Assembly (NCBI GenBank): GCA_903837305.1
Contig: CAILUB010000161.1
Span: forward strand, 1 to 13,858
Reading direction: 5' to 3'
DNA: 13,858 nt
Source: an uncultured Cytophagaceae bacterium
Lineage (GTDB): Bacteria; Bacteroidota; Bacteroidia; Cytophagales; Spirosomataceae
The notes under the pieces were generated by a model. It searched no databases. It worked only from the letters and a program-made list of their open reading frames with translations, and was not told the DNA's origin. Shown one piece after another: positions 6,434 through 13,486 of the stretch (position 1 is its first letter; the number at the start of each line of letters is the position of its first letter). The position numbers were made by a program, and so were the translations under genes.

Positions 6434-7032
6434 TGCGTCCAGTTCTTTATTTAGCTACCCAAAACAAGCATAAGGTAGAAGAACTGAGCGCCTTGTTGAA
6501 ACATAATTTCGACATTCGTGATTTAAGCACTTTATCGCTCACGGAGGAGATTCCTGAAACAGGGAAAACGCTTGCAGAAAACTCGCTTCTAAAAGCCCGC
6601 TATATTGCGGAAAAATTTCAAGTTATTTGCTTAGCTGATGACTCCGGATTAGAGGTAGAAGCTTTAGGTGGAGCACCTGGCGTCTATTCTGCTCGGTACG
6701 CGGGAGAACCGAAGGATGATCTTGCGAATCTTCAACTATTACTTACTAACCTTTCTGGAATATCGAACCGGCGAGCACGTTTTGTAACGGTATTGACCTA
6801 TTACGCTAATAACACTTACTCTTCTTTTGAAGGGGAGATTCAAGGTAACATTGTAGAGGCACCTCGGGGAACTCAGGGTTTTGGTTACGATCCTGTTTTT
6901 CAACCTGAATACGAGACACGTACTTTTGCCGAAATGAGCTTAGCCGAAAAAAACCTGATTGCACACAGAGCTCGTGCTTTGGAGAAATTCATTAATTACC
7001 TAGACGAAACACAGAAATGTGCCGACGAATAG
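6433..7032 (+). CDS. rdgB: RdgB/HAM1-type XTP/dITP pyrophosphatase
   Basis: This 199-residue cytosolic enzyme hydrolyses non-canonical purine triphosphates (XTP, dITP, ITP) to monophosphates and pyrophosphate, which keeps them out of DNA and RNA. Family motifs are all present: ATQNKHK at 8-14, LADDSGLEVEALGG with D69-D70 at 68-80, PGVYSARYAG at 82-91, GFGYDP at 149-154, FAEMSLAEKN at 165-174 and AHRARAL at 177-183. Where most members have SHR, this one has AHR, a mild variation. The length matches the family. The start overlaps the previous stop by one base. It is the last gene of the run, with a promoter candidate for the next gene about 20 bases downstream. Confidence 0.95.
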   Translation: MRPVLYLATQNKHKVEELSALLKHNFDIRDLSTLSLTEEIPETGKTLAENSLLKARYIAEKFQVICLADDSGLEVEALGGAPGVYSARYAGEPKDDLANLQLLLTNLSGISNRRARFVTVLTYYANNTYSSFEGEIQGNIVEAPRGTQGFGYDPVFQPEYETRTFAEMSLAEKNLIAHRARALEKFINYLDETQKCADE

Positions 7033-7053
7033 CAGAATATTGGCCTAGCTTGC

Positions 7054-7061
7054 TATTTTTG
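7054..7061 (+). promoter_or_regulatory. Possible -7 box for the DUF5686 gene
   Basis: TATTTTTG matches TAnnTTTG and lies 26 bases before the ATG, giving a leader of about 20 bases. No -33 TTG is found at the expected distance; the nearest (7040-7042) is only 11 bases away. Read-through from rdgB across the 55-base gap is equally possible. Confidence 0.32.
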
Positions 7062-7087
7062 TAGTGTTTGCATACTAAATCCCCACA

Positions 7088-9607
7088 ATGAAATTGAAAA
7101 TCAGCTTATTGCTGTCGTTTTTCTTTTACTTAACGGCTATACCCTCTTTTGGTCAATTTGTGATCAAAGGACGCGTTTCGGATGCGAAGAATGGTGACCC
7201 AATTCCATTTGCTTCAGTGGGTTTAGTAGGGGTAAGTCAAGGAGCTACCACTAATTTTCAAGGCGAGTTTACGTTAAATTCAAAATATTCTGCCGATAGT
7301 CTTTTTGCCTCCTTCGTAGGGTATAAAAAGCGCGTCAAGAAAATAACGCGTGGGGCTAAATTACAGGAAATAGACTTCCAGTTAGAACCGACTGGACGCG
7401 AAATGGCGGAGGTAATTGTCTATTCGGGTGAAAATCCTGCCTTTAAAATTCTGCGTGGCGTTGTTCGCAACCGTGAAAAGAACGATCGTTCTAAGCTCAC
7501 CGCATACGAATATGATTCCTATGCGAAGATGGAACTCGATGTAGATAATATCTCGGAGAAATTCAAGGAAAAAAAAGTAATGAAAGACATTGCTCAGGCT
7601 ATTAAGAAATTTGAAAAAATAGCTGGAGAGGATGGAAAGCTAGTTATTCCTACTTATATCTCAGAATCTGTAGGGAAGTTTTATTATTTAGAGAGTCCAC
7701 AACGAAAAAAGGAGATAATAACCAAGACTAATATTAAAGGAGTCGGTGTTAAGGATGGCTCCTTAATTTCACAACTAGTGGGGGGGAATTTAGTGGCTAA
7801 TTATAATTTCTATCAAAACTATGTTGGCTTTTTTGGAAAGGATTTTGCAAGTCCTATTGGAGATAACTGGAAAGGAAATTATAGCTTCTTTTTAGGGGAT
7901 ACTGTGAATGTGGATGGCCATGTGTGCTATCAGATGGATTTCGATCCTAAAAATCCGATGGACTTGGTTTTCAGGGGCCAAATGTGGATAGATACGACTT
8001 CCTTTGCTTTGGTACAAATCGATGCGACTGTAGAGAAAGGAGCTAATTTAAATTTCATTGATAAGATAAAGATCTCTCAGGAATTAGAACAAACTAGCTC
8101 AGGGTCTTGGTTACCGGCAAGAACTCGATTCCTAATCGACTTGGAAGAAATAACCAAAGGTAGCGCGGGGATGTTATTAAAGATGTATATCTCTAATAAA
8201 GATTTTGTCGTCAATAAACCTCATGAATTAGGCTTTTATGATTTAACTACCGAGGTAGCAGAGGACGCGATGCAACCTAATCCAGAATTTTGGAAATATG
8301 CGCGGCATGAACCACTAAGCACGCAAGATTTGATGGCATCGGCATTAATTGATTCAGTGCAGAATCTTCCTATTGTTCGAACTTATGTGGAAATCGCCGA
8401 GATTATTTTGAGTGGATATAAGAAGTTTAATGATATTGAGGTAGGCCCTTATGTTTCAAGTTTTGCCATCAATAAAGTGGAAGGTGCTCGGTTTCGATTA
8501 GGTTTTAGAACAAACACTAACTTTGATAAACATTGGATTTTACGAGGCAATGTGGGTTTTGGGACAAAAGATTTAGTGCCCAAATATTCAGCAGAGGTAA
8601 ATTACCTCTTCTCTAAAAAGAAGTGGACGGTGGCTGGAATCAGACATTCTTATGATTTAGAGCGTGTAGGTTTAACTCCGGAATTAATTGGTGACAACAA
8701 ATTATTCTATGTCTTCACGCGATGGGGAGCTTTTTCAGGGGCTTTCTTTCGACGCGAATCAGAAGCCTTTTTTTCCACTGAGCTTTCCAAAGGTTTGACG
8801 GTAACAACTTCTTTGAATACTCGCTCATTTGATCCTTTATTTCGTTTTCAATACCGTTTAAATCCGGAATTAGGGAGGGAATCTGCCGTTCAGGATTATT
8901 TTCAGGAGACTTTTGCCACACTGGAGATACGATTCGCTAAAAACGAGACATTCATCATGAATGGAAATGAGCGGATTACCTTAGCGACGAAGCGTATACC
9001 CGTCATAACATTGAAATACCAGCATGGATTTAAAGGTTTCTTGGGTGGAGATTTTACGTATGACCGCGTGACCTTGAAAGCCTACCAGACCTTCCGCTTA
9101 GGTTCCATAGGTCGTTCTGATTATACTTTATCAGCAGGCTATACCCCGTCTAATTTACCTGCTCCGCTATTATTCCCGCATTTAGGGAATGAAACTTTCT
9201 TCTTTATACGTTCCGCTTATTCAACCATGAATTATTTTGAATTTGTGAGTGATCAATATGCTTCTATTCAATACAATCATAATTTTGATGGATTATTGTT
9301 TAACCGTATCCCTTTAATTAAGAAATTGAAATGGCGTTTAATCGCTTCAGGAAATATCTTGATGGGTAGTCAACGATCTGCCAATCGCGATATCATGAAA
9401 GATGTAAATAGTCCTTTGCGCTCAAAATTCCTCGATCAATATACCTTTGATTCATTAGATCCGAACAAGCCCTTTGCTGAAGTTGGTTATGGTATCGATA
9501 ACATTTTCAAGATATTACGTATTCAAGCCTTTCATCGCTTGACCTATTTAGATCATGGAAATCCGCAACGATTTAGATTAATGGCTTCAGTTAATTTCTC
9601 TTTTTAG
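7088..9607 (+). CDS. DUF5686 outer-membrane protein with CarboxypepD_reg-like domain
   Basis: This 839-residue protein has a type I signal peptide (1-22, likely cleaved after SFG, before Q23). A CarboxypepD_reg-like beta-sandwich domain follows (about 24-100, with IKGRVSDAKNGDPIPFASV and TNFQGEFTL). A linker with ENPAFKILRGVVRNREKN (115-132) is typical of DUF5686 proteins. A Lys-rich helix lies at about 155-178. The C-terminal part from about 440 is rich in alternating aromatic strands and ends in SVNFSF, consistent with an outer-membrane beta-barrel with terminal Phe. The family is widespread in Bacteroidota but its function is not established. It shares the regulatory-domain-plus-barrel plan of TonB-dependent receptors, but I see no plug domain or SusD partner. 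It is a single gene between rdgB and plsY with no obvious functional partner. Confidence 0.87.
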   Translation: MKLKISLLLSFFFYLTAIPSFGQFVIKGRVSDAKNGDPIPFASVGLVGVSQGATTNFQGEFTLNSKYSADSLFASFVGYKKRVKKITRGAKLQEIDFQLEPTGREMAEVIVYSGENPAFKILRGVVRNREKNDRSKLTAYEYDSYAKMELDVDNISEKFKEKKVMKDIAQAIKKFEKIAGEDGKLVIPTYISESVGKFYYLESPQRKKEIITKTNIKGVGVKDGSLISQLVGGNLVANYNFYQNYVGFFGKDFASPIGDNWKGNYSFFLGDTVNVDGHVCYQMDFDPKNPMDLVFRGQMWIDTTSFALVQIDATVEKGANLNFIDKIKISQELEQTSSGSWLPARTRFLIDLEEITKGSAGMLLKMYISNKDFVVNKPHELGFYDLTTEVAEDAMQPNPEFWKYARHEPLSTQDLMASALIDSVQNLPIVRTYVEIAEIILSGYKKFNDIEVGPYVSSFAINKVEGARFRLGFRTNTNFDKHWILRGNVGFGTKDLVPKYSAEVNYLFSKKKWTVAGIRHSYDLERVGLTPELIGDNKLFYVFTRWGAFSGAFFRRESEAFFSTELSKGLTVTTSLNTRSFDPLFRFQYRLNPELGRESAVQDYFQETFATLEIRFAKNETFIMNGNERITLATKRIPVITLKYQHGFKGFLGGDFTYDRVTLKAYQTFRLGSIGRSDYTLSAGYTPSNLPAPLLFPHLGNETFFFIRSAYSTMNYFEFVSDQYASIQYNHNFDGLLFNRIPLIKKLKWRLIASGNILMGSQRSANRDIMKDVNSPLRSKFLDQYTFDSLDPNKPFAEVGYGIDNIFKILRIQAFHRLTYLDHGNPQRFRLMASVNFSF

Positions 9608-9629
9608 AACATTATAAAGATGAAAGTTT

Positions 9630-9650
9630 AAACATTTCAAGAATGTTTTT
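9630..9650 (+). terminator. Weak hairpin after the DUF5686 gene
   Basis: AAACATT (9630-9636) and AATGTTT (9642-9648) can pair around a 5-base loop, followed by two more T. The stem is 7 bp with a single GC pair. It lies 22 bases past the stop and before the plsY promoter, so the position suits a terminator, but the stability is poor. Confidence 0.25.
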
Positions 9651-9656
9651 ACTCTA

Positions 9657-9688
9657 TTTGATTTCATAAACTCGTCGACCTATATTTA
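9657..9688 (+). promoter_or_regulatory. Promoter for plsY-dipeptidase-murQ
   Basis: TTTG at 9657-9660, a 20-base spacer and TATATTTA at 9681-9688 form one of the best Bacteroidota-type promoters in the window, with a single mismatch (last base of the -7 box). The predicted start is near 9693, leaving a leader of about 18 bases to the plsY ATG. Confidence 0.58.
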
Positions 9689-9710
9689 CACGGTTACAAC
9701 CATTCTAAAT

Positions 9711-10355
9711 ATGCTATTCATACTTGTGGGCCTATCAATACTAAGCTACCTGTTAGGCTCTATACCTACAGCGATTTGGTATGCAGCTCGCTACCATGGC
9801 ATCGATATACGTCAGCATGGAAGTGGTAACGCAGGGGCAACCAACACGTTTCGCGTATTGGGTAAAAAAGCGGGTTCAATCGTTTTATTTGTGGATTCCT
9901 TAAAGGGTTTTGCTGCAGCTAGTTTGGCGACTGTACTTTATACATTCGGATTAGTGGATTGGGAATCGTGTGTGACCTTAAAGATATTGTTCGGTTTCTT
10001 AGCCATTATTGGTCATTTATTACCTGTCTTCTGTGATTTCAAAGGGGGAAAAGGAGTAGCAACCACCTTAGGGATGGTTATAGCTTTACATCCTCAAGCG
10101 GCATTTGCAAGTAGCCTTGTTTTCTTAGTCGTTTTTGCGATATCACATTATGTTTCTTTAGGTTCGATGATCACCTCATTAGTCTTTCCATTACTACTTC
10201 AATTTGGGGTATTTGGGAAGGAATTGCCGATTTTGATTTATTTTGGATTTATTATTTCCTTTTTAGTGATTTTTACACACCGTAAAAATATTGGACGAAT
10301 CATTTCAGGAACGGAAAATCGGATGTATCTTATTCCCCGAAAAGGACGTTTATAG
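9711..10355 (+). CDS. plsY: Acyl-phosphate:glycerol-3-phosphate acyltransferase PlsY
   Basis: PlsY is an inner-membrane enzyme that transfers an acyl chain from acyl-phosphate to sn-glycerol-3-phosphate, the first acylation step of phospholipid synthesis (with PlsX). All three conserved cytoplasmic loops are present: GSGNAGATN at 37-45 with R48, GHLLPVF at 101-107 followed by FKGGKGVAT at 110-118, and HRKNIGRIISGTE at 190-202. Hydrophobic spans at about 2-24, 55-78, 90-107, 117-165 and 172-189 fit the family topology. The length of 214 residues is normal. A good promoter precedes it. The 20-base gap to the dipeptidase gene suggests co-transcription. Confidence 0.96.
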   Translation: MLFILVGLSILSYLLGSIPTAIWYAARYHGIDIRQHGSGNAGATNTFRVLGKKAGSIVLFVDSLKGFAAASLATVLYTFGLVDWESCVTLKILFGFLAIIGHLLPVFCDFKGGKGVATTLGMVIALHPQAAFASSLVFLVVFAISHYVSLGSMITSLVFPLLLQFGVFGKELPILIYFGFIISFLVIFTHRKNIGRIISGTENRMYLIPRKGRL

Positions 10356-10375
10356 CCTTTCTATCTTCATTTATT

Positions 10376-11746
10376 ATGCATTCAACACACGAATTTATTG
10401 CCGCTCATAAGGATCGGTTTTTGGCGGAGCTATTAGACTTGTTACGTATTCCCTCGATTTCAGCAGATCCAGCCTACGCTGGTGATGTGCGTAAGGCCGC
10501 TGAATGGGTAGCGAATAATTTGCGTCAGGCCGGAGCAGATCAGGTGAGATTAGAAGAAACCCCAGGTTATCCGATTGTATATGGGGAGAAAATGGTGGAT
10601 CCTTCAGCGCCTACGGTCTTAGTCTATGGGCATTATGATGTGCAACCCGCGGATCCTTTGGAGCTTTGGGATAATCCTCCCTTTGAACCAGTGATTAAAG
10701 ACGACGTGATTTATGCAAGGGGAGCTTGTGACGATAAAGGTCAGGTCTTTATGCATTTGAAAGCATTTGAAGCGATGTTAGCCTCGGGTCAGCTAGCTTG
10801 TAATGTGAAATTCATGATAGAGGGAGAGGAAGAAGTGGGGTCGGATAATTTAGGCAACTTCGTTGAAGCAAATAAAGACTTGCTAAAGGCAGATGTGATC
10901 TTGATTTCGGATACGGCCATTATTGCAAATGACATTCCGTCCATTGATGTGGGTTTACGCGGATTGAGTTATATGGAAGTGGAAGTGCAGGGCCCGAACC
11001 GAGATTTACATTCAGGTGTGTATGGCGGTGCGGTGGCTAATCCAATTAATATTTTATGCCAAATGATTTCCTCGATGCACGATGAATTCAATCACATCAC
11101 CATCCCAGGTTTTTACGATGGGGTGATGGAGGTGAGTGCGGCAGATAGAGCAGCGATGGCACAGACACCTTTTGATTTAGAGGCTTACCAAAAAGATTTA
11201 GGCATTGATACCGTTTACGGCGAAAAAGGATTTACTACCATTGAGCGGGCATCCATTCGCCCTACGCTAGATGTAAATGGGATTTGGGGAGGATATACAG
11301 GCGAAGGAGCGAAGACGGTTTTACCGTCGAAGGCTTATGCCAAAATCTCTATGCGACTAGTGCCTAATCAGTCTTCTGCTGAAATTACTCGTTTATTTAC
11401 AGAACACTTTAAAGCGATAGCACCTAAAGGCGTAAAGGTAAAAGTGACAGCTCATCATGGTGGAGAAGGTTATTTGATGCCTACGGATAGCATTGCTTTT
11501 CAGGCTGCATCGGATGCGATGGCTACTACGTTTGGGAAACTACCGGTGCCCACCCGAGGAGGAGGAAGTATTCCGATTGTAGCCTTGTTCGAAAAGGAAT
11601 TAGGGATCAAGTCAATTTTGATGGGCTTTGGCTTAGATTCAGACGCCATTCACTCGCCTAATGAGCATTATGGGCTATTTAATTTTTACAAAGGGATAGA
11701 AACGATTCCTCATTTCTTCAAAAACTTCGCAGCATTATCGAAATAA
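10376..11746 (+). CDS. M20-family zinc dipeptidase (carnosinase-like)
   Basis: This 456-residue cytosolic metallopeptidase of the M20 dipeptidase group lacks a signal peptide. Predicted di-zinc ligands are H86 in GHYDVQP, the bridging D119 in ACDDKG, E152 or E153 in EGEEEVGS (one general base, one ligand), D179 in ISDTA, and H426 in DAIHSPNE. H212 in DLHSG marks the dimerisation lid domain at about 195-330. It should cleave dipeptides or similar small substrates. The gene starts 20 bases after plsY and ends one base before murQ. The murQ neighbour suggests it finishes degradation of peptides released from muropeptides (inference; general dipeptidase activity is equally compatible). Confidence 0.93.
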   Translation: MHSTHEFIAAHKDRFLAELLDLLRIPSISADPAYAGDVRKAAEWVANNLRQAGADQVRLEETPGYPIVYGEKMVDPSAPTVLVYGHYDVQPADPLELWDNPPFEPVIKDDVIYARGACDDKGQVFMHLKAFEAMLASGQLACNVKFMIEGEEEVGSDNLGNFVEANKDLLKADVILISDTAIIANDIPSIDVGLRGLSYMEVEVQGPNRDLHSGVYGGAVANPINILCQMISSMHDEFNHITIPGFYDGVMEVSAADRAAMAQTPFDLEAYQKDLGIDTVYGEKGFTTIERASIRPTLDVNGIWGGYTGEGAKTVLPSKAYAKISMRLVPNQSSAEITRLFTEHFKAIAPKGVKVKVTAHHGGEGYLMPTDSIAFQAASDAMATTFGKLPVPTRGGGSIPIVALFEKELGIKSILMGFGLDSDAIHSPNEHYGLFNFYKGIETIPHFFKNFAALSK

Positions 11747-11747
11747 T

Positions 11748-12572
11748 ATGGCTGAAAATTTAAGTGCTTTAGCAACAGAATCGACCTCTACGTATGACAA
11801 TTTAGAGCAGCAATCGGTAGATACGATTTTGCGTCAAATTAACGTGGAGGACAAAACAGTCCCCTTAGCGGTGGAGAAAGTAATTCCCTCGATTGAGGCT
11901 TTAGTGCATGAAATCGTCAAGCGAATGAAGCAAGGCGGTCGTCTTTTTTACATCGGTGCCGGAACTTCTGGTCGCTTAGGCGTGGTGGATGCATCTGAAT
12001 GCCCACCTACTTATGGCGTTCCTCATGACTGGGTTATTGGCTTAATTGCAGGCGGCGATTCTGCGATTCGCAAAGCGGTAGAGAATGCGGAAGATGATGA
12101 AAAACAAGCTTGGCTTGATATGGAGGCCTATGGTATCGACGAACTAGATACGGTAGTAGGAATTGCGGCATCAGGAAGAACACCCTACGTGATTGGAGGT
12201 TTACGCGATGCGAATGCACGCGGAATTTTGACTGGATGTATCGTTTGTAACGCAGGAAGTCCTGTAGCAGCAGAAGCAAAATATCCTATCGAAGTGGTGG
12301 TAGGTCCTGAGTATGTTACAGGAAGTACCCGAATGAAGTCTGGAACAGCCCAAAAACTCGTATTAAACATGTTATCCACCGCCGTCATGATTCAATTGGG
12401 TCGTGTAAGAGGGAACAAAATGGTGGATATGCAGTTAAGTAATCACAAATTAGTCTTACGTGCCATTCGAATGGTTCGCGAAGCTACGGGTGTAAGTGAT
12501 GAGTTAGCAGCGGAACTTTTGGAAAAACATGGCAGTGTTAGAAATGCAGTAGATGTAATTCAGGCAAAATAA
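11748..12572 (+). CDS. murQ: N-acetylmuramic acid 6-phosphate etherase
   Basis: MurQ cleaves the lactyl ether of MurNAc-6-phosphate to GlcNAc-6-phosphate and D-lactate in cell-wall recycling. The protein has the family N-terminal segment (TESTSTYDNLEQQSV at 10-24), then a SIS sugar-phosphate-binding domain with GRLFYIGAGTSGRLG at 64-78. E84 in DASECPP and E115 in NAEDDE correspond to the two catalytic Glu of E. coli MurQ (83 and 114). IAASGRTPYVIGGL and TGSTRMKSGTAQKLVLNM complete the signature, and a small helical UBA-like tail follows. The length of 274 residues is slightly short of E. coli (298). It is tightly linked to the upstream dipeptidase gene. No MurNAc kinase, AnmK or PTS gene is in the window. 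Confidence 0.96.
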   Translation: MAENLSALATESTSTYDNLEQQSVDTILRQINVEDKTVPLAVEKVIPSIEALVHEIVKRMKQGGRLFYIGAGTSGRLGVVDASECPPTYGVPHDWVIGLIAGGDSAIRKAVENAEDDEKQAWLDMEAYGIDELDTVVGIAASGRTPYVIGGLRDANARGILTGCIVCNAGSPVAAEAKYPIEVVVGPEYVTGSTRMKSGTAQKLVLNMLSTAVMIQLGRVRGNKMVDMQLSNHKLVLRAIRMVREATGVSDELAAELLEKHGSVRNAVDVIQAK

Positions 12573-12573
12573 A

Positions 12574-12605
12574 TTGGGATTATAGCGCTTTAATCCCTTA
12601 ATTTG
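12574..12605 (+). promoter_or_regulatory. Possible promoter for the cytochrome c gene
   Basis: TTG at 12574-12576 and an imperfect -7 box (TTAATTTG, 12598-12605) are separated by 21 bases. Transcription would start near 12610, about 20 bases before the ATG. Both boxes are slightly off consensus. The palindrome at 12576-12597 fills the spacer, where a bound repressor would block polymerase. Confidence 0.33.
12576..12597. repeat. 22-bp near-perfect palindrome between murQ and cytochrome c
   Basis: GGGATTA (12576-12582) and TAATCCC (12591-12597) are exact complements, and the centre holds AGCGCT, itself a palindrome. Over the 22 bases, 20 positions are symmetric. Outer arms AAATT (12571-12575) and AATTT (12600-12604) add more pairing after a 2-base bulge. 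It could be a murQ terminator hairpin, though no T-run follows, or a dimeric regulator's operator in the cytochrome promoter. Confidence 0.6.
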
Positions 12606-12629
12606 TAGCATTAAAATCAAATACCTCTT

Positions 12630-12953
12630 ATGAAAAACAGAATAAACCTTATTTTAACTTTCGTGTTCGGAACAATGGCTTTGGGCTTTCAAGCAAAAGC
12701 AGAAGATTTTCCAGCAGATATCAAGCCTTTAATGACTAAGTATACTTGTTTTGCATGTCATAAAGTAGACACACGTTTAGTGGGTCCAGCTTATAAAGAT
12801 GTGGCTAAGAAGAAATATTCAGTAGATAAGATTGTTGCTTTAATAGGAAAGCCACAGCCATCTAACTGGCCAGGATATCCTCCAATGGCGCCAATGACCG
12901 TGCCTAAAGAGGATGCAGTTAAATTAGCGAAGTACATTAACTCGTTGAAATAA
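12630..12953 (+). CDS. Small periplasmic class I cytochrome c (c551/c552-like)
   Basis: The 107-residue precursor has a Sec signal peptide (1-24, cleavage after QAKA). The mature protein of about 83 residues is the size of bacterial c551/c552 electron carriers. The haem site is C40-x-x-C43-H44. The sixth ligand is a Met in PPMAPM (M86 or M89), and the C-terminal helix KEDAVKLAKYINSLK is typical. It should shuttle electrons in the periplasm between respiratory complexes. No oxidase or reductase gene is adjacent, so its partner is unknown. It is a single-gene unit between a promoter with an embedded palindrome and a strong terminator. Confidence 0.93.
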   Translation: MKNRINLILTFVFGTMALGFQAKAEDFPADIKPLMTKYTCFACHKVDTRLVGPAYKDVAKKKYSVDKIVALIGKPQPSNWPGYPPMAPMTVPKEDAVKLAKYINSLK

Positions 12954-12964
12954 TTGATCAATTA
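12951..12964. repeat. 14-bp perfect palindrome over the cytochrome stop codon
   Basis: TAATTGATCAATTA is perfectly self-complementary and begins with the TAA stop of the cytochrome gene. It lies just before the terminator hairpin. The sequence is AT-rich, so chance is plausible. Confidence 0.5.
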
Positions 12965-12968
12965 GCAT

Positions 12969-13002
12969 AAAAAAAGCCCTCGAGATAATCGAGGGCTTTT
13001 TT
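12969..13002. terminator. Strong bidirectional intrinsic terminator
   Basis: GCCCTCGA (12976-12983) and TCGAGGGC (12989-12996) pair perfectly around a 5-base loop. Seven A precede the stem and six T follow it, so the hairpin has a T-run on either strand. It sits between the converging cytochrome c and acetyltransferase genes, 15 bases from the first stop and 2 bases from the second, and should end both transcripts. Confidence 0.93.
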
Positions 13003-13004
13003 AT

Positions 13005-13481
13005 TTATAAGGCTTTTAGCATCCAGATATCGCAACCGCAATGTCCACTATTTCCCAAGGGACTTTCAAGTGGCTTGAAGCCTACCTTTTCATAGATCGA
13101 AACCGCTTTTGCAAGTTCTGGCATTGATTCTAAGTAGACTTGGGTGTACGCGTTATCTTTAGCCCAACTCAACGATTTCTCCATCAGTTGCTTACCTAAG
13201 CCGGTTCCTCTTGCTTCTTTCGAAACATATAGCTTAACGAGTTCACACGTTCCGTCCGGTAAATTATCTGTAGGATAGATCCCACATCCACCCACAACCA
13301 CTTCGTCTATTGTGGCAACGTAATAAAATGAGCCTGGGGTACGAAACAATTCATACAAAGCATCTGTGGTAGGGTCAAAATAGACCGTTCCTGGTTTATT
13401 CGCCCCAAATTCCGCCAATGCTGTACGAATTACATTCGCCAGTGCTTCATTGTCTCCGTGTTCGATGGGCCGAATTTGCAT
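13005..13481 (-). CDS. GNAT-family N-acetyltransferase
   Basis: The 158-residue single-domain protein has the GNAT acetyl-CoA site: strand 4 ELVKLYVSKEA (80-90) leads into R91-G-T-G-L-G-K97, the pyrophosphate-binding loop, and helix QLMEKSLSWAK. The later YEKVGFKPL (130-138) is motif B. The N-terminus IRPIEHGDNEALANVIR is the usual first strand and helix. The acceptor is not predictable. The C-terminus carries three nearby Cys (148, 150 and C66 elsewhere) that might be functional or incidental. The gene starts 5 bases after the DUF5606 stop, so the two are probably co-transcribed leftward, ending at the shared terminator. Confidence 0.92.
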   Translation of the reverse strand: MQIRPIEHGDNEALANVIRTALAEFGANKPGTVYFDPTTDALYELFRTPGSFYYVATIDEVVVGGCGIYPTDNLPDGTCELVKLYVSKEARGTGLGKQLMEKSLSWAKDNAYTQVYLESMPELAKAVSIYEKVGFKPLESPLGNSGHCGCDIWMLKAL

Positions 13482-13486
13482 GTGGT

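Noticed and set aside
12954..12961. TTGATCAA as an FNR/CRP-like site
   Set aside because: The half-sites lack the 4-base spacer and the position is downstream of the gene.
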